Positions 1 to 5,968 of a stretch of 7,648 bases of DNA are shown in pieces. The translations under genes were made by a program, and so were the position numbers. Numbering within the stretch: the first letter of the stretch is position 1; each line of letters opens with the position of its first letter. The DNA comes from an uncultured Selenomonadales bacterium (GTDB taxonomy: Bacteria; Bacillota_C; Negativicutes; Selenomonadales; Selenomonadaceae), in assembly GCA_946407175.1 (NCBI GenBank), contig CAMJNB010000052.1, forward strand, positions 1 through 7,648, given 5' to 3'. A model generated the notes under the pieces. The model was given only the letters and a program-made list of their open reading frames with translations. It ran no database searches and was not told where the DNA came from.

Positions 1-896
1 CGAATTTCGCAACCGTTGGCAATGAGGGAGTTTTTAACTTCCGCCGTCTCTTTGTACTGCACGGGAACTTCGTCTTTAACCTTCGTCGAAATGGGAGCGT
101 CCTTCTGCATGAAGAGTTCTTCCCAAACTGCAGGATCGAGACAATCGCGGTTAGCCTTGTAATAAGCCGCCGTAGAATTGATTCTTGCAACGTAGCCTTT
201 ATGTTCATACGCGCTGATTTTATGTTCGCTTGCGTGGCGGATAATGCCGTCAATCAAAAGGTCTTGACCGCCGCGCTCGTAGGTTGAACGCACGATGTAA
301 GCAAACGTCGGCACCGGCATAAGGTAAGCACTCATTACAGCCTTTGCGCCTTTTTTAATGCCGTTGGATTCAGCCAAATCCGTCACGACGCCGTTTGTGC
401 TGGTTTCAATCGTTACGGTATGTCCTTCTTTGTCTTCGGAAACGGTATTGTAAATCATCGTGATATCTGCATCACTGGATTTATGGAAGTCAAGGACTTT
501 TTGGAAGTCAATGTTGTAGACGTAACTGCCGTTTACGAAGAGGACGTATTTTTTATCGCTCAATTCTGCGAAATCGAGGTTGGCATAAATGTCTTTCAAG
601 TCGCCTTTGCGTGCGTCGTTGCCGGGAAGTGCGGCAGGCAGATAGGTTAAGCCGTCGCGGCGGCGTGCCAAATCCCAATCTTTACCGGAGCGGATATGGT
701 CGAGAATTGCGCGTGAATAATCGGGGAGCATAAGTCCGACACTGTTGACGCCGGAATTAATCATATTTGAAAGGGAGAAGTCGACAACGCGATAACGTCC
801 GGCAAAGGGAAGAGCCTCTACTGCGCGGGTTGCCGCCAACTCTCTGAGCAATTCGTTACTTTCTTGCAGGTTTACGATACCTACTACTGTTTTCAT
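1..896 (-). CDS. glgD: GlgD, non-catalytic glucose-1-phosphate adenylyltransferase subunit (3' end missing)
   Basis: Open from ATG at 896 to the left edge, giving 298 codons; GlgD is usually about 370 residues, so most of the nucleotidyltransferase fold and the start of the left-handed beta-helix domain are present. The framework of the family is visible: FAGRYRVVDFSLSN near residues 31-44, KGDLKDIYANLDF near 97-109 and VLFVNGSYVYNIDF near 118-131. It lacks the glycine-rich LAGGQGSRL nucleotide loop present in its neighbour GlgC, and the SGDHIY motif reads NGSYVY, so the catalytic aspartate position is Ser124. That is the known GlgD pattern: in Geobacillus GlgD is inactive alone and boosts GlgC in a heteromer. 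A GGAGGT site (906-911) lies nine bases before the start. It is 103 bp downstream of glgC on the same strand, so co-transcription is likely. The family call is firm; the regulatory role is inferred from the family. Confidence 0.95.
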   Translation of the reverse strand, partial: MKTVVGIVNLQESNELLRELAATRAVEALPFAGRYRVVDFSLSNMINSGVNSVGLMLPDYSRAILDHIRSGKDWDLARRRDGLTYLPAALPGNDARKGDLKDIYANLDFAELSDKKYVLFVNGSYVYNIDFQKVLDFHKSSDADITMIYNTVSEDKEGHTVTIETSTNGVVTDLAESNGIKKGAKAVMSAYLMPVPTFAYIVRSTYERGGQDLLIDGIIRHASEHKISAYEHKGYVARINSTAAYYKANRDCLDPAVWEELFMQKDAPISTKVKDEVPVQYKETAEVKNSLIANGCEI

Positions 897-905
897 ACAA
901 CTGGC

Positions 906-911
906 ACCTCC
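906..911 (-). promoter_or_regulatory. Ribosome binding site of glgD
   Basis: A full GGAGGT on the minus strand, nine bases before the ATG at 896. It comes right after the tandem repeat array that fills the glgC/glgD gap, so the repeats stop just short of the translation initiation region. Confidence 0.8.
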
Positions 912-916
912 ATTTT

Positions 917-1000
917 AGCTTAGAGCTTATAGCTTTCAGCTTTCAGCTTGTAGCGGTTAGGTTTCAGCTAATAGCTAATGGCTAACAGCTAACGGCTATT
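917..1000. repeat. Heptamer tandem array between glgC and glgD (12 units of 7 bp)
   Basis: Twelve consecutive 7-bp units with no phase slip. On the plus strand most begin AGCT or GGCT: agcttag, agcttat, agctttc, agctttc, agcttgt, agcggtt, aggtttc, agctaat, agctaat, ggctaac, agctaac, ggctatt. Two central units are degenerate. Exact AGCT occurs eight times in 84 bp. The array begins at the last base of the glgC stop codon and ends just before the glgD ribosome binding site. On the coding (minus) strand the units read like GTTAGCT, ATTAGCT and GAAAGCT, so many carry TAG or TAA. Heptameric short tandem repeats (STRR) are known from filamentous cyanobacteria; whether this is a related phenomenon is not known. 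Confidence 0.9.
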
Positions 1001-2130
1001 TATCCTACAACTTCGCCTTCCGCAATGACGGAAATTTCGCCTTCCTTGCCTTCGACTTTTGCGCCGGCTTTAATGGTAACGTCCTGCGCCAAAATGGCAT
1101 GGTCTACAATCGCGCCGTCTTCAATCTTCGTAAAAGGCAGTACAACCGAATTGGTGACTTTCGCGCCTTTGCCGATACGAACGCCGCCGAAAATTACGGA
1201 ATGTTCGACTTGACCGAGTACTTGTGCGCCTTCAGCTACCATTGACTGCTTAACACTGCCGTCGGGTCCGATAAAGTGCGGAGGCATTGAGGGGTTGGAC
1301 GAGTAAACTTTCCAATCGCCGTTGAGTTCAAAAGGCGGCTGGTCTTGCAACAAGTCCATATTTGCCTGCCACAAGCTTTCAATCGTTCCTACGTCTTTCC
1401 AGTAGCCGTCAAACGCATAGGAGAAGAGACGCGCGCCGTCATTGAGCATTTTCGGAATGAGGTCGTTACCGAAGTCATGGGTGGAATTTTCATTTACGCC
1501 GTCATCTTCAAGATACTTCTTAAGGAAAGTCTTTGTGAAGATATAAATACCCATTGACGCCAAAGTAGATTTAGGTTCTTTCGGCTTTTCTTGGAATTCG
1601 GTAATTCTGCCGGTCTCTTTGTCGGTAACCATAATGCCGAAACGCGGAGCCTCTGCCAAAGGTACTTCAAAGACGCCTATTGTAACGTCGGCATTGTTAG
1701 CCTTGTGTGCCTCAAGCATCCATGAATAATCCATTGTATAAATATGGTCGCCGGAAAGAATCAAGACGTATTCGGGATCCGTGAGATCAATAAAGTTCAA
1801 ATTCTGATAAATGGCGTCCGCCGTGCCGCGATACCAATCAGCGCCTTTTTCACGTGCATAAGGGGGCAAAATAAAAACGCCGCCGCCAATGCGGTCCAAA
1901 TCCCACGCACTGCCTGCGCCAAGATAGTTATGAAGTTCAAACGGCTTGTACTGGGTGAGAACGCCAACTTTCGTAATGCCCGAGTTCACGCAGTTAGAAA
2001 GCGGAAAATCGATAATGCGGTACTTTCCGCCGAAAGGCACTGCCGGCTTTGCTACCGTTTTTGTAAGAGCTTTAAGACGACTGCCCTGTCCGCCTGCAAG
2101 AATCATTCCCAAGCATTCTGTCTTTCTCAT
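1000..2130 (-). CDS. glgC: Glucose-1-phosphate adenylyltransferase, catalytic subunit GlgC
   Basis: Encodes 376 residues, near the roughly 380 of Bacillus-type GlgC and shorter than the 431 of the Escherichia coli enzyme. It makes ADP-glucose from ATP and glucose-1-phosphate, the committed step of bacterial glycogen synthesis, in the cytoplasm. The sequence shows LAGGQGSRL at 11-19 (nucleotide loop), [19 protein letters not shown] at 28-46, [12 protein letters not shown] at 99-110, [10 protein letters not shown] at 126-135 with the catalytic Asp128, ITEFQEKP at 176-183 with the glucose-1-phosphate-binding Lys182, and [14 protein letters not shown] at 241-254. The rest, from about residue 285, is the left-handed beta-helix domain. 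I chose the ATG at 2130 because a G6A ribosome binding site lies about seven bases before it. A TTG six bases further upstream would sit almost on that site. glgD follows on the same strand. Confidence 0.97.
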   Translation of the reverse strand: MRKTECLGMILAGGQGSRLKALTKTVAKPAVPFGGKYRIIDFPLSNCVNSGITKVGVLTQYKPFELHNYLGAGSAWDLDRIGGGVFILPPYAREKGADWYRGTADAIYQNLNFIDLTDPEYVLILSGDHIYTMDYSWMLEAHKANNADVTIGVFEVPLAEAPRFGIMVTDKETGRITEFQEKPKEPKSTLASMGIYIFTKTFLKKYLEDDGVNENSTHDFGNDLIPKMLNDGARLFSYAFDGYWKDVGTIESLWQANMDLLQDQPPFELNGDWKVYSSNPSMPPHFIGPDGSVKQSMVAEGAQVLGQVEHSVIFGGVRIGKGAKVTNSVVLPFTKIEDGAIVDHAILAQDVTIKAGAKVEGKEGEISVIAEGEVVG

Positions 2131-2136
2131 AAACAA

Positions 2137-2144
2137 TCCCCCCT
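2137..2144 (-). promoter_or_regulatory. Ribosome binding site of glgC (decides the start)
   Basis: The minus strand reads AGGGGGGA here, seven bases or fewer before the ATG at 2130. An in-frame TTG at 2136 touches this site and is too close to be used, which removes two residues from the longest possible reading frame. Confidence 0.65.
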
Positions 2145-2183
2145 GGATTAAATTCTCAATGCGCTGTTAATTCCGAAGCAACG

Positions 2184-2260
2184 CTGAATTACTTCTTTTT
2201 TGAAATTTCTACGTACCTTGCAAAATTCCTTCAAAAATTTCAGAAAAAAGTAAATTTCAG
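2184..2260. repeat. Imperfect inverted repeat in the presumed glgC leader
   Basis: Arms 2184-2210 and 2233-2260 are imperfectly complementary around a 22-base loop. The outer ends pair as CTGAA with TTCAG and the inner parts as GAAATTT with AAATTTC, with a 2-base bulge and some mismatches in the T-rich middle. The right arm itself contains a direct repeat, aaatttcag at 2235-2243 and 2252-2260. It lies between the candidate glgC promoter and the glgC ribosome binding site, so a transcript would carry it. The sequence is A/T-rich, so chance pairing is possible. Confidence 0.4.
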
Positions 2261-2291
2261 AATATAATCATATTGCGAAAAATATTTTCAA
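2261..2291 (-). promoter_or_regulatory. Candidate promoter for glgC-glgD
   Basis: On the minus strand TTGAAA (2291-2286) is followed after 19 bases by TATATT (2266-2261), both close to housekeeping sigma consensus although the spacing is long. Transcription would begin near 2254 and leave a leader of about 125 bases before glgC. This was found by eye in A/T-rich DNA, where chance matches are common. Confidence 0.35.
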
Positions 2292-2292
2292 T

Positions 2293-2328
2293 CGCCTTGA
2301 TACGCCTTGACGGTAAAAAAATTTACCG
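2293..2328. repeat. Direct repeat followed by a 7-bp-arm hairpin in the divergent region
   Basis: cgccttga occurs twice (2293-2300 and 2303-2310), exactly ten bases apart, followed immediately by a perfect inverted repeat, CGGTAAA (2311-2317) and TTTACCG (2322-2328), with a loop of four A. There is no T-run after it on either strand, so it does not look like a terminator. It lies upstream of both divergent promoters, where an operator would fit; no regulator can be named. Confidence 0.4.
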
Positions 2329-2363
2329 CCTAAAAATTTCGTTACGCGTAAAAAAATTTTTTG

Positions 2364-2372
2364 TGATAAAAT
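2364..2372 (+). promoter_or_regulatory. Candidate extended -10 promoter for the small membrane protein gene
   Basis: TGATAAAAT matches an extended -10 element (TGn followed by TAAAAT, five of six bases of the consensus). No good -35 hexamer is seen at the usual distance, which extended -10 promoters tolerate. Transcription would start near 2379, about 45 bases before the TTG start. An A7T6 tract (2350-2362) lies just upstream. Confidence 0.4.
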
Positions 2373-2423
2373 TTGCGTCAACGTTTTTATTTTGGACGAT
2401 AAACTTTTTTGGAGTGAATTTGA

Positions 2424-2657
2424 TTGAAGAAAAATTTTTGGCTTAACATAATACTTTTTGTCAGCGCGTTGGCTTGCATTTTAACCGGCATTGAAATGGA
2501 TTTTTATCCAATTTCGCTTGATAGAGAGGGGCGTTTTCTTGTACGCAGCTTGCACAGATATTCCGGCTACGTCATGGCGGTGGGAATTGTCCTGCATATA
2601 TTTTGGCACAGCGGTTGGATTAAAGGCGCGGTTAAAAATATTTTCAAAAAAAATTAG
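2424..2657 (+). CDS. Small two-helix membrane protein, DUF4405-like
   Basis: Encodes 77 residues from a TTG start with GGAG (2411-2414) nine bases upstream. Two hydrophobic segments are visible, at about 6-22 and 47-62, separated by a polar loop of roughly 25 residues. The C-terminus is basic (KGAVKNIFKKN), which suggests it faces the cytoplasm. Histidines sit at 44, 58 and 62, at the start and end of the second helix, within HRYSGY and HIFWH. Small proteins of this style fall near the DUF4405 group, and membrane helices with spaced histidines resemble b-type haem or quinone-reactive membrane proteins. That resemblance comes from pattern and memory only, so no function is claimed. The gene is monocistronic, divergent from glgC and convergent with oppF. 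The TTG start and ribosome binding site make it a credible gene. Confidence 0.75.
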   Translation: MKKNFWLNIILFVSALACILTGIEMDFYPISLDREGRFLVRSLHRYSGYVMAVGIVLHIFWHSGWIKGAVKNIFKKN

Positions 2658-2701
2658 GGGCTTTTGGTCAATTCAAATTTGGTTAAAAAATTTTTTATGA
2701 A

Positions 2702-2732
2702 TTACTTTTTCTTTGGCGCAAAGAAAAAGTAA
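2702..2732. repeat. Perfect 14-bp-arm hairpin
   Basis: TTACTTTTTCTTTG (2702-2715) and its exact reverse complement (2719-2732) flank a 3-base GCG loop. On the plus strand it follows the end of the small membrane protein gene by 44 bases but has no T-run after it. On the minus strand it is followed within a few bases by an A6T6 tract (2685-2696), so it might help end opp transcription. Similar T/A-rich hairpins around a GGCGC core recur as intergenic repeats in many bacteria; copy number here cannot be seen. Confidence 0.75.
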
Positions 2733-2744
2733 CAAAAAGAAACA

Positions 2745-2858
2745 GGCGCGGATGTTGCTCGCTGGTTTTATCGTAATTCCAACTTTTACGTACCGTACAA
2801 TGTTACGATAATTCCGACGTGGCTGACCGCAGCGAATACATCCGCGCCGCCTTTTTTT
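2745..2858. repeat. Nested palindromic foldback element ending in T7, possible bidirectional terminator
   Basis: Three nested pairs of exact inverted repeats share one centre: GGCGCGGATGT (2745-2755) with 2838-2848, TCGCTG (2759-2764) with 2830-2835, and TTATCGTAA (2768-2776) with 2803-2811. A short direct repeat around taattcc also sits inside. After the G/C-rich outer stem the plus strand has GCC and seven T (2852-2858), as a rho-independent terminator would. On the minus strand the stem is followed by a weaker T-rich stretch. It fills most of the gap between the convergent small membrane gene and oppF, so it may end transcription in both directions. Its size exceeds that of a normal terminator and suggests a repeat-family or MITE-like element. 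Confidence 0.65.
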
Positions 2859-2904
2859 ACAAACAAACCTCACACATTAATGTTACGGCAAATGCGGCAA
2901 CGGT

Positions 2905-3813
2905 TCACGCCCAAATTTTAAAATCCTCGTCCGTCGCCAAAACAAAATGACTGCCGCCGACATGGTGCATACTTCCTGCCGCGTAGTCAACTTTCGTCAC
3001 GTCGTAAGTAATCGGCGTACGTTTTTTTTCTGCGCAGGGATTCGGTATCGGTACCGCCGACAATAAACTTTTTGTGTAGGGGTGAATTGGGTTTGAAAAA
3101 ATTTCATGCGTCGTACCGGTCTCGACAAGATAGCCTAAATGCAGGACGCCGATTTTGTCAGAAATGTACTTGACCATACTTAAATCGTGCGCAATGAAAA
3201 GGTACGCGCAGTTCGTAGCGTCTTGAATATCTTTCATCAAGTTGACAACCTGCGCCTGTATCGACACGTCAAGCGCGGAAATGCATTCGTCCGCAATAAT
3301 AAGCTTAGGTTGCATTACAAGCGCGCGGGCAATGCCTACACGTTGACGTTGACCGCCGGAGAATTGATTCGGATAACGTTCGGCGTGTGCGGGAGATAAG
3401 CCGACCTTTTTTAAAATTTCGCCGATAATTTTATTTTTCTCCTGCGCGGTGTTGTAAAGTTTATGAATGTCCAAACCTTCGCCGATAATTTCGCCGACTT
3501 TTTTACGCGGGTTTAAACTTGACATAGGGTCTTGAAAAATCATCTGCATATTTTTGCGCAGAAATTTATTCGTGTCGCCGTCAAGATTGCCTGAAATAAT
3601 TTTGCCGTCGAAAGTAATTTTGCCGTCAGTGGGATTGTAAAGGCGAATGATACTGCGACCGATTGTAGTTTTGCCGCTACCTGATTCGCCTACAAGTCCG
3701 TAGGTTTCGCCGGGATAAATTTCAAATGATACGCCGTTGACGGCTTTCACGGTGAAGTTACGCGATATTTTAAAATGTTGGTGAAGGTTTTCAACTTTAA
3801 GCAATGGCGTCAA
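2905..3813 (-). CDS. oppF: Oligopeptide ABC transporter ATP-binding protein OppF
   Basis: Encodes 302 residues from a TTG start (3813) with AGGAG (3823-3827) nine bases upstream; no ATG fits the spacing. One of the two ATPases that drive peptide import, acting on the inner face of the membrane. Motifs: Walker A GESGSGKT at 42-49, Q-loop Gln94 in IFQDP, ABC signature FSGGQ at 151-155, Walker B LIIADE at 171-176 and switch His209. Residue 177 is Cys where most relatives have Pro (ADEC rather than ADEP). The tail after about 245 is the short oligopeptide-transporter C-terminal domain, ending in GSHFVLATDEDFKIWA, without the cysteine cluster seen in many OppF/DppF proteins. Last gene of the operon, 37 bp after oppD. 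Confidence 0.95.
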   Translation of the reverse strand: MTPLLKVENLHQHFKISRNFTVKAVNGVSFEIYPGETYGLVGESGSGKTTIGRSIIRLYNPTDGKITFDGKIISGNLDGDTNKFLRKNMQMIFQDPMSSLNPRKKVGEIIGEGLDIHKLYNTAQEKNKIIGEILKKVGLSPAHAERYPNQFSGGQRQRVGIARALVMQPKLIIADECISALDVSIQAQVVNLMKDIQDATNCAYLFIAHDLSMVKYISDKIGVLHLGYLVETGTTHEIFSNPIHPYTKSLLSAVPIPNPCAEKKRTPITYDVTKVDYAAGSMHHVGGSHFVLATDEDFKIWA

Positions 3814-3822
3814 AAATGTTCG

Positions 3823-3827
3823 CTCCT
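3823..3827 (-). promoter_or_regulatory. Ribosome binding site of oppF (supports the TTG start)
   Basis: AGGAG on the minus strand, nine bases before TTG at 3813. The next in-frame TTG is 18 bases away and has no site of its own, so 3813 is the best start. Confidence 0.7.
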
Positions 3828-3839
3828 TTAGTTAGGACT

Positions 3840-3860
3840 TTCTCTAAGCTCTAAGCTCTC
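3840..3860. repeat. Short heptamer array across the oppD stop codon
   Basis: Three 7-bp units on the coding (minus) strand, in order GAGAGCT, TAGAGCT and TAGAGAA. The first encodes the end of OppD and the second begins with its TAG stop codon. The period and AGCT core match the arrays at 917-1000 and 4916-4955. Only two units are clear, so this one alone would not be convincing. Confidence 0.6.
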
Positions 3861-4900
3861 TTAGCACGGTCAATACGCTTTTTTAATTCTGCCGGCATTT
3901 CAACTTTCGGCGCGTCGGGGTGAAGTAGCCACGTTGCCGCAAAATGCGTCTCGGAAATTTTAAACATAGGCGGCGCGGCTTTTTCATCTATTTTCATTGC
4001 AAATTTATTTCTTGCCGCGAAGGCGTCGCCTTTTGGTTCGTGTAATAAATTGGGCGGACTGCCGGGTATTGAATAAAGTCTCGCGTCGTATGTTTCTAAA
4101 TCCGGCATTGCAGATAAAAGTCCCCACGTGTAAGGATGACGCGGGTCAAAAAATATTTCCTCCACCGTGCCGCGTTCAATAATTTTTCCCGCATACATTA
4201 CATTAACAAAGTCCGCAACCTTCGCCACAACGCCTAAATCGTGCGTAATGTAAATTACCGAAATGCCTAATCTGGATTGAAGGTCTGAAATCAAATTCAA
4301 AATGCCGGCTTGTATCGTCACGTCAAGGGCAGTGGTAGGCTCATCACAGATTAAAATTTTCGGCGTATTTGCAAGCGCAACGGCAATTACAACGCGCTGG
4401 CGCATACCGCCTGAAAGTTGGTGCGGATAATTTTTAAAGCGTTTAGCCGCGTCGACAATGCCGACTAAATTTAAAAGTTCCAGCGCCTTGTCACGTGCAT
4501 CATCTTCAGAAATTTTTTGGTGCAGGAGCATACCTTCCATAATCTGCGCGCCAATCGTCATGGTAGGGTTAAGACTCGTCATGGGGTCTTGAAAAACCAT
4601 TGCAATATGTTGACCGTTAATCGTGCGGCGTAAATCTTTTTTAGTCAGTGTCAGCAGGTCAATAACTTTGTCGTCACAGCGATAAAAAATTTTTCCGCCG
4701 TTAATCACCGCGTTGCTGTCCAAAAGTCCGGTAACCGCCTTCATTGTGACGGATTTGCCGGAGCCTGATTCGCCGACAATAGCGACGGTTTTACCTTTCG
4801 GCAAAAAAATATCGACGCCGCGAATTGCATGAATGTTGCCGGCGTTCGTTTTAAAAGTTATGTCAAGATTTTCGACAGATAAAATTATTTTTTCGTCCAT
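3851..4900 (-). CDS. oppD: Oligopeptide ABC transporter ATP-binding protein OppD
   Basis: Encodes 349 residues from ATG at 4900, with AAGGA (4908-4912) seven bases upstream. Partner of OppF in powering peptide import. Motifs: Walker A GESGSGKS at 43-50, Q-loop Gln104, signature LSGGM at 162-166, Walker B ILICDEP at 182-188 and switch His220. The C-terminal oligopeptide-transporter domain begins near 250 and contains SIPGSPP at 277-283. In the segment that many OppD/DppD proteins use for a four-cysteine iron-sulphur site, this protein reads [15 protein letters not shown] and then [10 protein letters not shown], with Asp, Asn, Asp and Thr in place of cysteine. I recall the same cysteine-free form in Gram-positive OppD. 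The last codons lie inside a heptamer repeat. Full length for the family. Confidence 0.95.
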   Translation of the reverse strand: MDEKIILSVENLDITFKTNAGNIHAIRGVDIFLPKGKTVAIVGESGSGKSVTMKAVTGLLDSNAVINGGKIFYRCDDKVIDLLTLTKKDLRRTINGQHIAMVFQDPMTSLNPTMTIGAQIMEGMLLHQKISEDDARDKALELLNLVGIVDAAKRFKNYPHQLSGGMRQRVVIAVALANTPKILICDEPTTALDVTIQAGILNLISDLQSRLGISVIYITHDLGVVAKVADFVNVMYAGKIIERGTVEEIFFDPRHPYTWGLLSAMPDLETYDARLYSIPGSPPNLLHEPKGDAFAARNKFAMKIDEKAAPPMFKISETHFAATWLLHPDAPKVEMPAELKKRIDRAKRA

Positions 4901-4915
4901 AAAATTTTCCTTAAA

Positions 4916-4955
4916 AGCTTACAGCTTGCAGAAATCCTGAAAGCTAAAAGCTAAC
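4916..4955. repeat. Heptamer array between oppC and oppD
   Basis: Coding-strand (minus) order: GTTAGCT, TTTAGCT, a 5-base remnant TTCAG, GATTTCT, GCAAGCT, GTAAGCT. AGCT cores at 4916 and 4923, and at 4942 and 4949, are each seven apart; the middle is degenerate and two bases short. The array lies between the oppC stop codon (4957-4959) and the oppD ribosome binding site (4908-4912) and fills almost the whole gap. Confidence 0.75.
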
Positions 4956-4956
4956 C

Positions 4957-5937
4957 TCACATGTCCTCAAGTTTAGGTGCCAACGCCTCGCGCAGTCCGT
5001 CACCGATTAAATTAAATCCCAACATTAAAAGCGCCAAAACCGTTATCGGCGGCAAAATTTGGTACGGCAAAATCGTAATGCTGTTGAATCCCGCCTCAAT
5101 CAGTGAACCTATCGAACATTGCGGAAGGACAATGCCGACGCCGACGAAACTTAAAAATGCTTCGGTGAAAATTGCAACGGGGATTGAAAACATAACCTGT
5201 GTGATAATAGGTCCAATAGTGTTTGGTAAAATCTGCTTAAAAATTATGTGAAAACTGCTTGCGCCGAGAGTGCGGCTTGCCAAAACGTATTCGCGCTCCT
5301 TAATCTTCAAACATTCTGCGCGTGCAATTTTACTCATGCCGATCCATTCAGTGATAATCAGCGAAAAAATTACGAGCCACATACCTTTTGGCATAAAAAT
5401 TGCAAGAATTGAAATTATTACCAGCGTCGGAATGCTGCTGATAACTTCAACGACGCGCTGTAAAAAATCATCAACGTAGCCGCCAAAGTAGCCGGAGATT
5501 AAACCGTAGCTCATGCCGATAATCATATCAATTAAAATCGTGACAAAGGCAATTATCAGTGATACTCTTGCGTCGTCCCAAGTTCGCGTCCACAAATCGC
5601 GTCCCATGTCGTCCGTACCGAATAAAAAAGTTTTGTCCGCAAATAAACCCTGCGCGTCACTTTCAAGCGGCGCCAAATTCTTTGCCACAATTTGTTCATC
5701 TTCTACCGTCACTGCTACAATTTCGTCATAGGCGTAGGGGCTTAAAATCGGCGCAAATACCGCTAAAATAATCATTGCCGAGACGATAACCAAGCCGGTC
5801 ATTGCAAATTTATTTTTAAAAAAGTGTGTTGCAACGCCTTTCCAATATCCCTGCGACGCAAAATTTAAATCGACTTCAATATTTCTGTCGGTTAAAAATT
5901 CAAAATCGCCTTTCTGTGGCGTGTAACTTTCATTCAT
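4957..5937 (-). CDS. oppC: Oligopeptide ABC transporter permease OppC
   Basis: Encodes 326 residues. Second channel subunit of the peptide importer. The N-terminal cytoplasmic part (to about 45) precedes the first membrane helix at about 47-66. An outside loop follows, then FGTDDMGRDLWTR (106-118), typical of OppC/DppC, and further helices from 125 on. The EAA loop that contacts the ATPases is YVLASRTLGAS at 217-227 followed by ILPNTIGPII at 236-245. The end, GDGLREALAPKL, is also typical. I chose ATG at 5937 because AGGAG (5946-5950) lies eight bases before it. ATGs at 5943 and 5967 are in frame, but the first is too close to that site and the second has no site and would begin two bases after the preceding ORF. 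Expected partner of OppB. Confidence 0.95.
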   Translation of the reverse strand: MNESYTPQKGDFEFLTDRNIEVDLNFASQGYWKGVATHFFKNKFAMTGLVIVSAMIILAVFAPILSPYAYDEIVAVTVEDEQIVAKNLAPLESDAQGLFADKTFLFGTDDMGRDLWTRTWDDARVSLIIAFVTILIDMIIGMSYGLISGYFGGYVDDFLQRVVEVISSIPTLVIISILAIFMPKGMWLVIFSLIITEWIGMSKIARAECLKIKEREYVLASRTLGASSFHIIFKQILPNTIGPIITQVMFSIPVAIFTEAFLSFVGVGIVLPQCSIGSLIEAGFNSITILPYQILPPITVLALLMLGFNLIGDGLREALAPKLEDM

Positions 5938-5945
5938 TCGCATCA

Positions 5946-5950
5946 CTCCT
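5946..5950 (-). promoter_or_regulatory. Ribosome binding site of oppC (decides the start)
   Basis: AGGAG on the minus strand, two bases before ATG 5943 and eight before ATG 5937. The spacing favours 5937 and shortens the longest reading frame by ten residues. Confidence 0.7.
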
Positions 5951-5968
5951 GTTTGAAAAAGGAACATT

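Noticed and set aside
1744..2151. 135-codon plus-strand ORF opposite glgC
   Set aside because: It lies entirely antisense to the conserved catalytic half of glgC and resembles no protein family; a shadow frame.
2311..2328. Rho-independent terminator upstream of the small membrane gene
   Set aside because: The stem is perfect but no T-run follows it on either strand, and no gene is transcribed toward it from nearby.
2361..2381. Possible CRP/FNR-type operator (TTGTGA ... TCAA)
   Set aside because: Only the outer TTG/CAA and the A/T-rich centre are symmetric; the half-sites do not match either consensus well enough.
2673..2873. 66-codon minus-strand ORF in the convergent gap
   Set aside because: It coincides with the hairpin and foldback repeats, has no convincing ribosome binding site, and its basic, low-complexity translation looks like palindrome read-through rather than a protein.
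4961..5771. Several plus-strand ORFs of 69-96 codons opposite oppC
   Set aside because: Antisense shadows of a well-conserved permease gene, with no ribosome binding sites of note.
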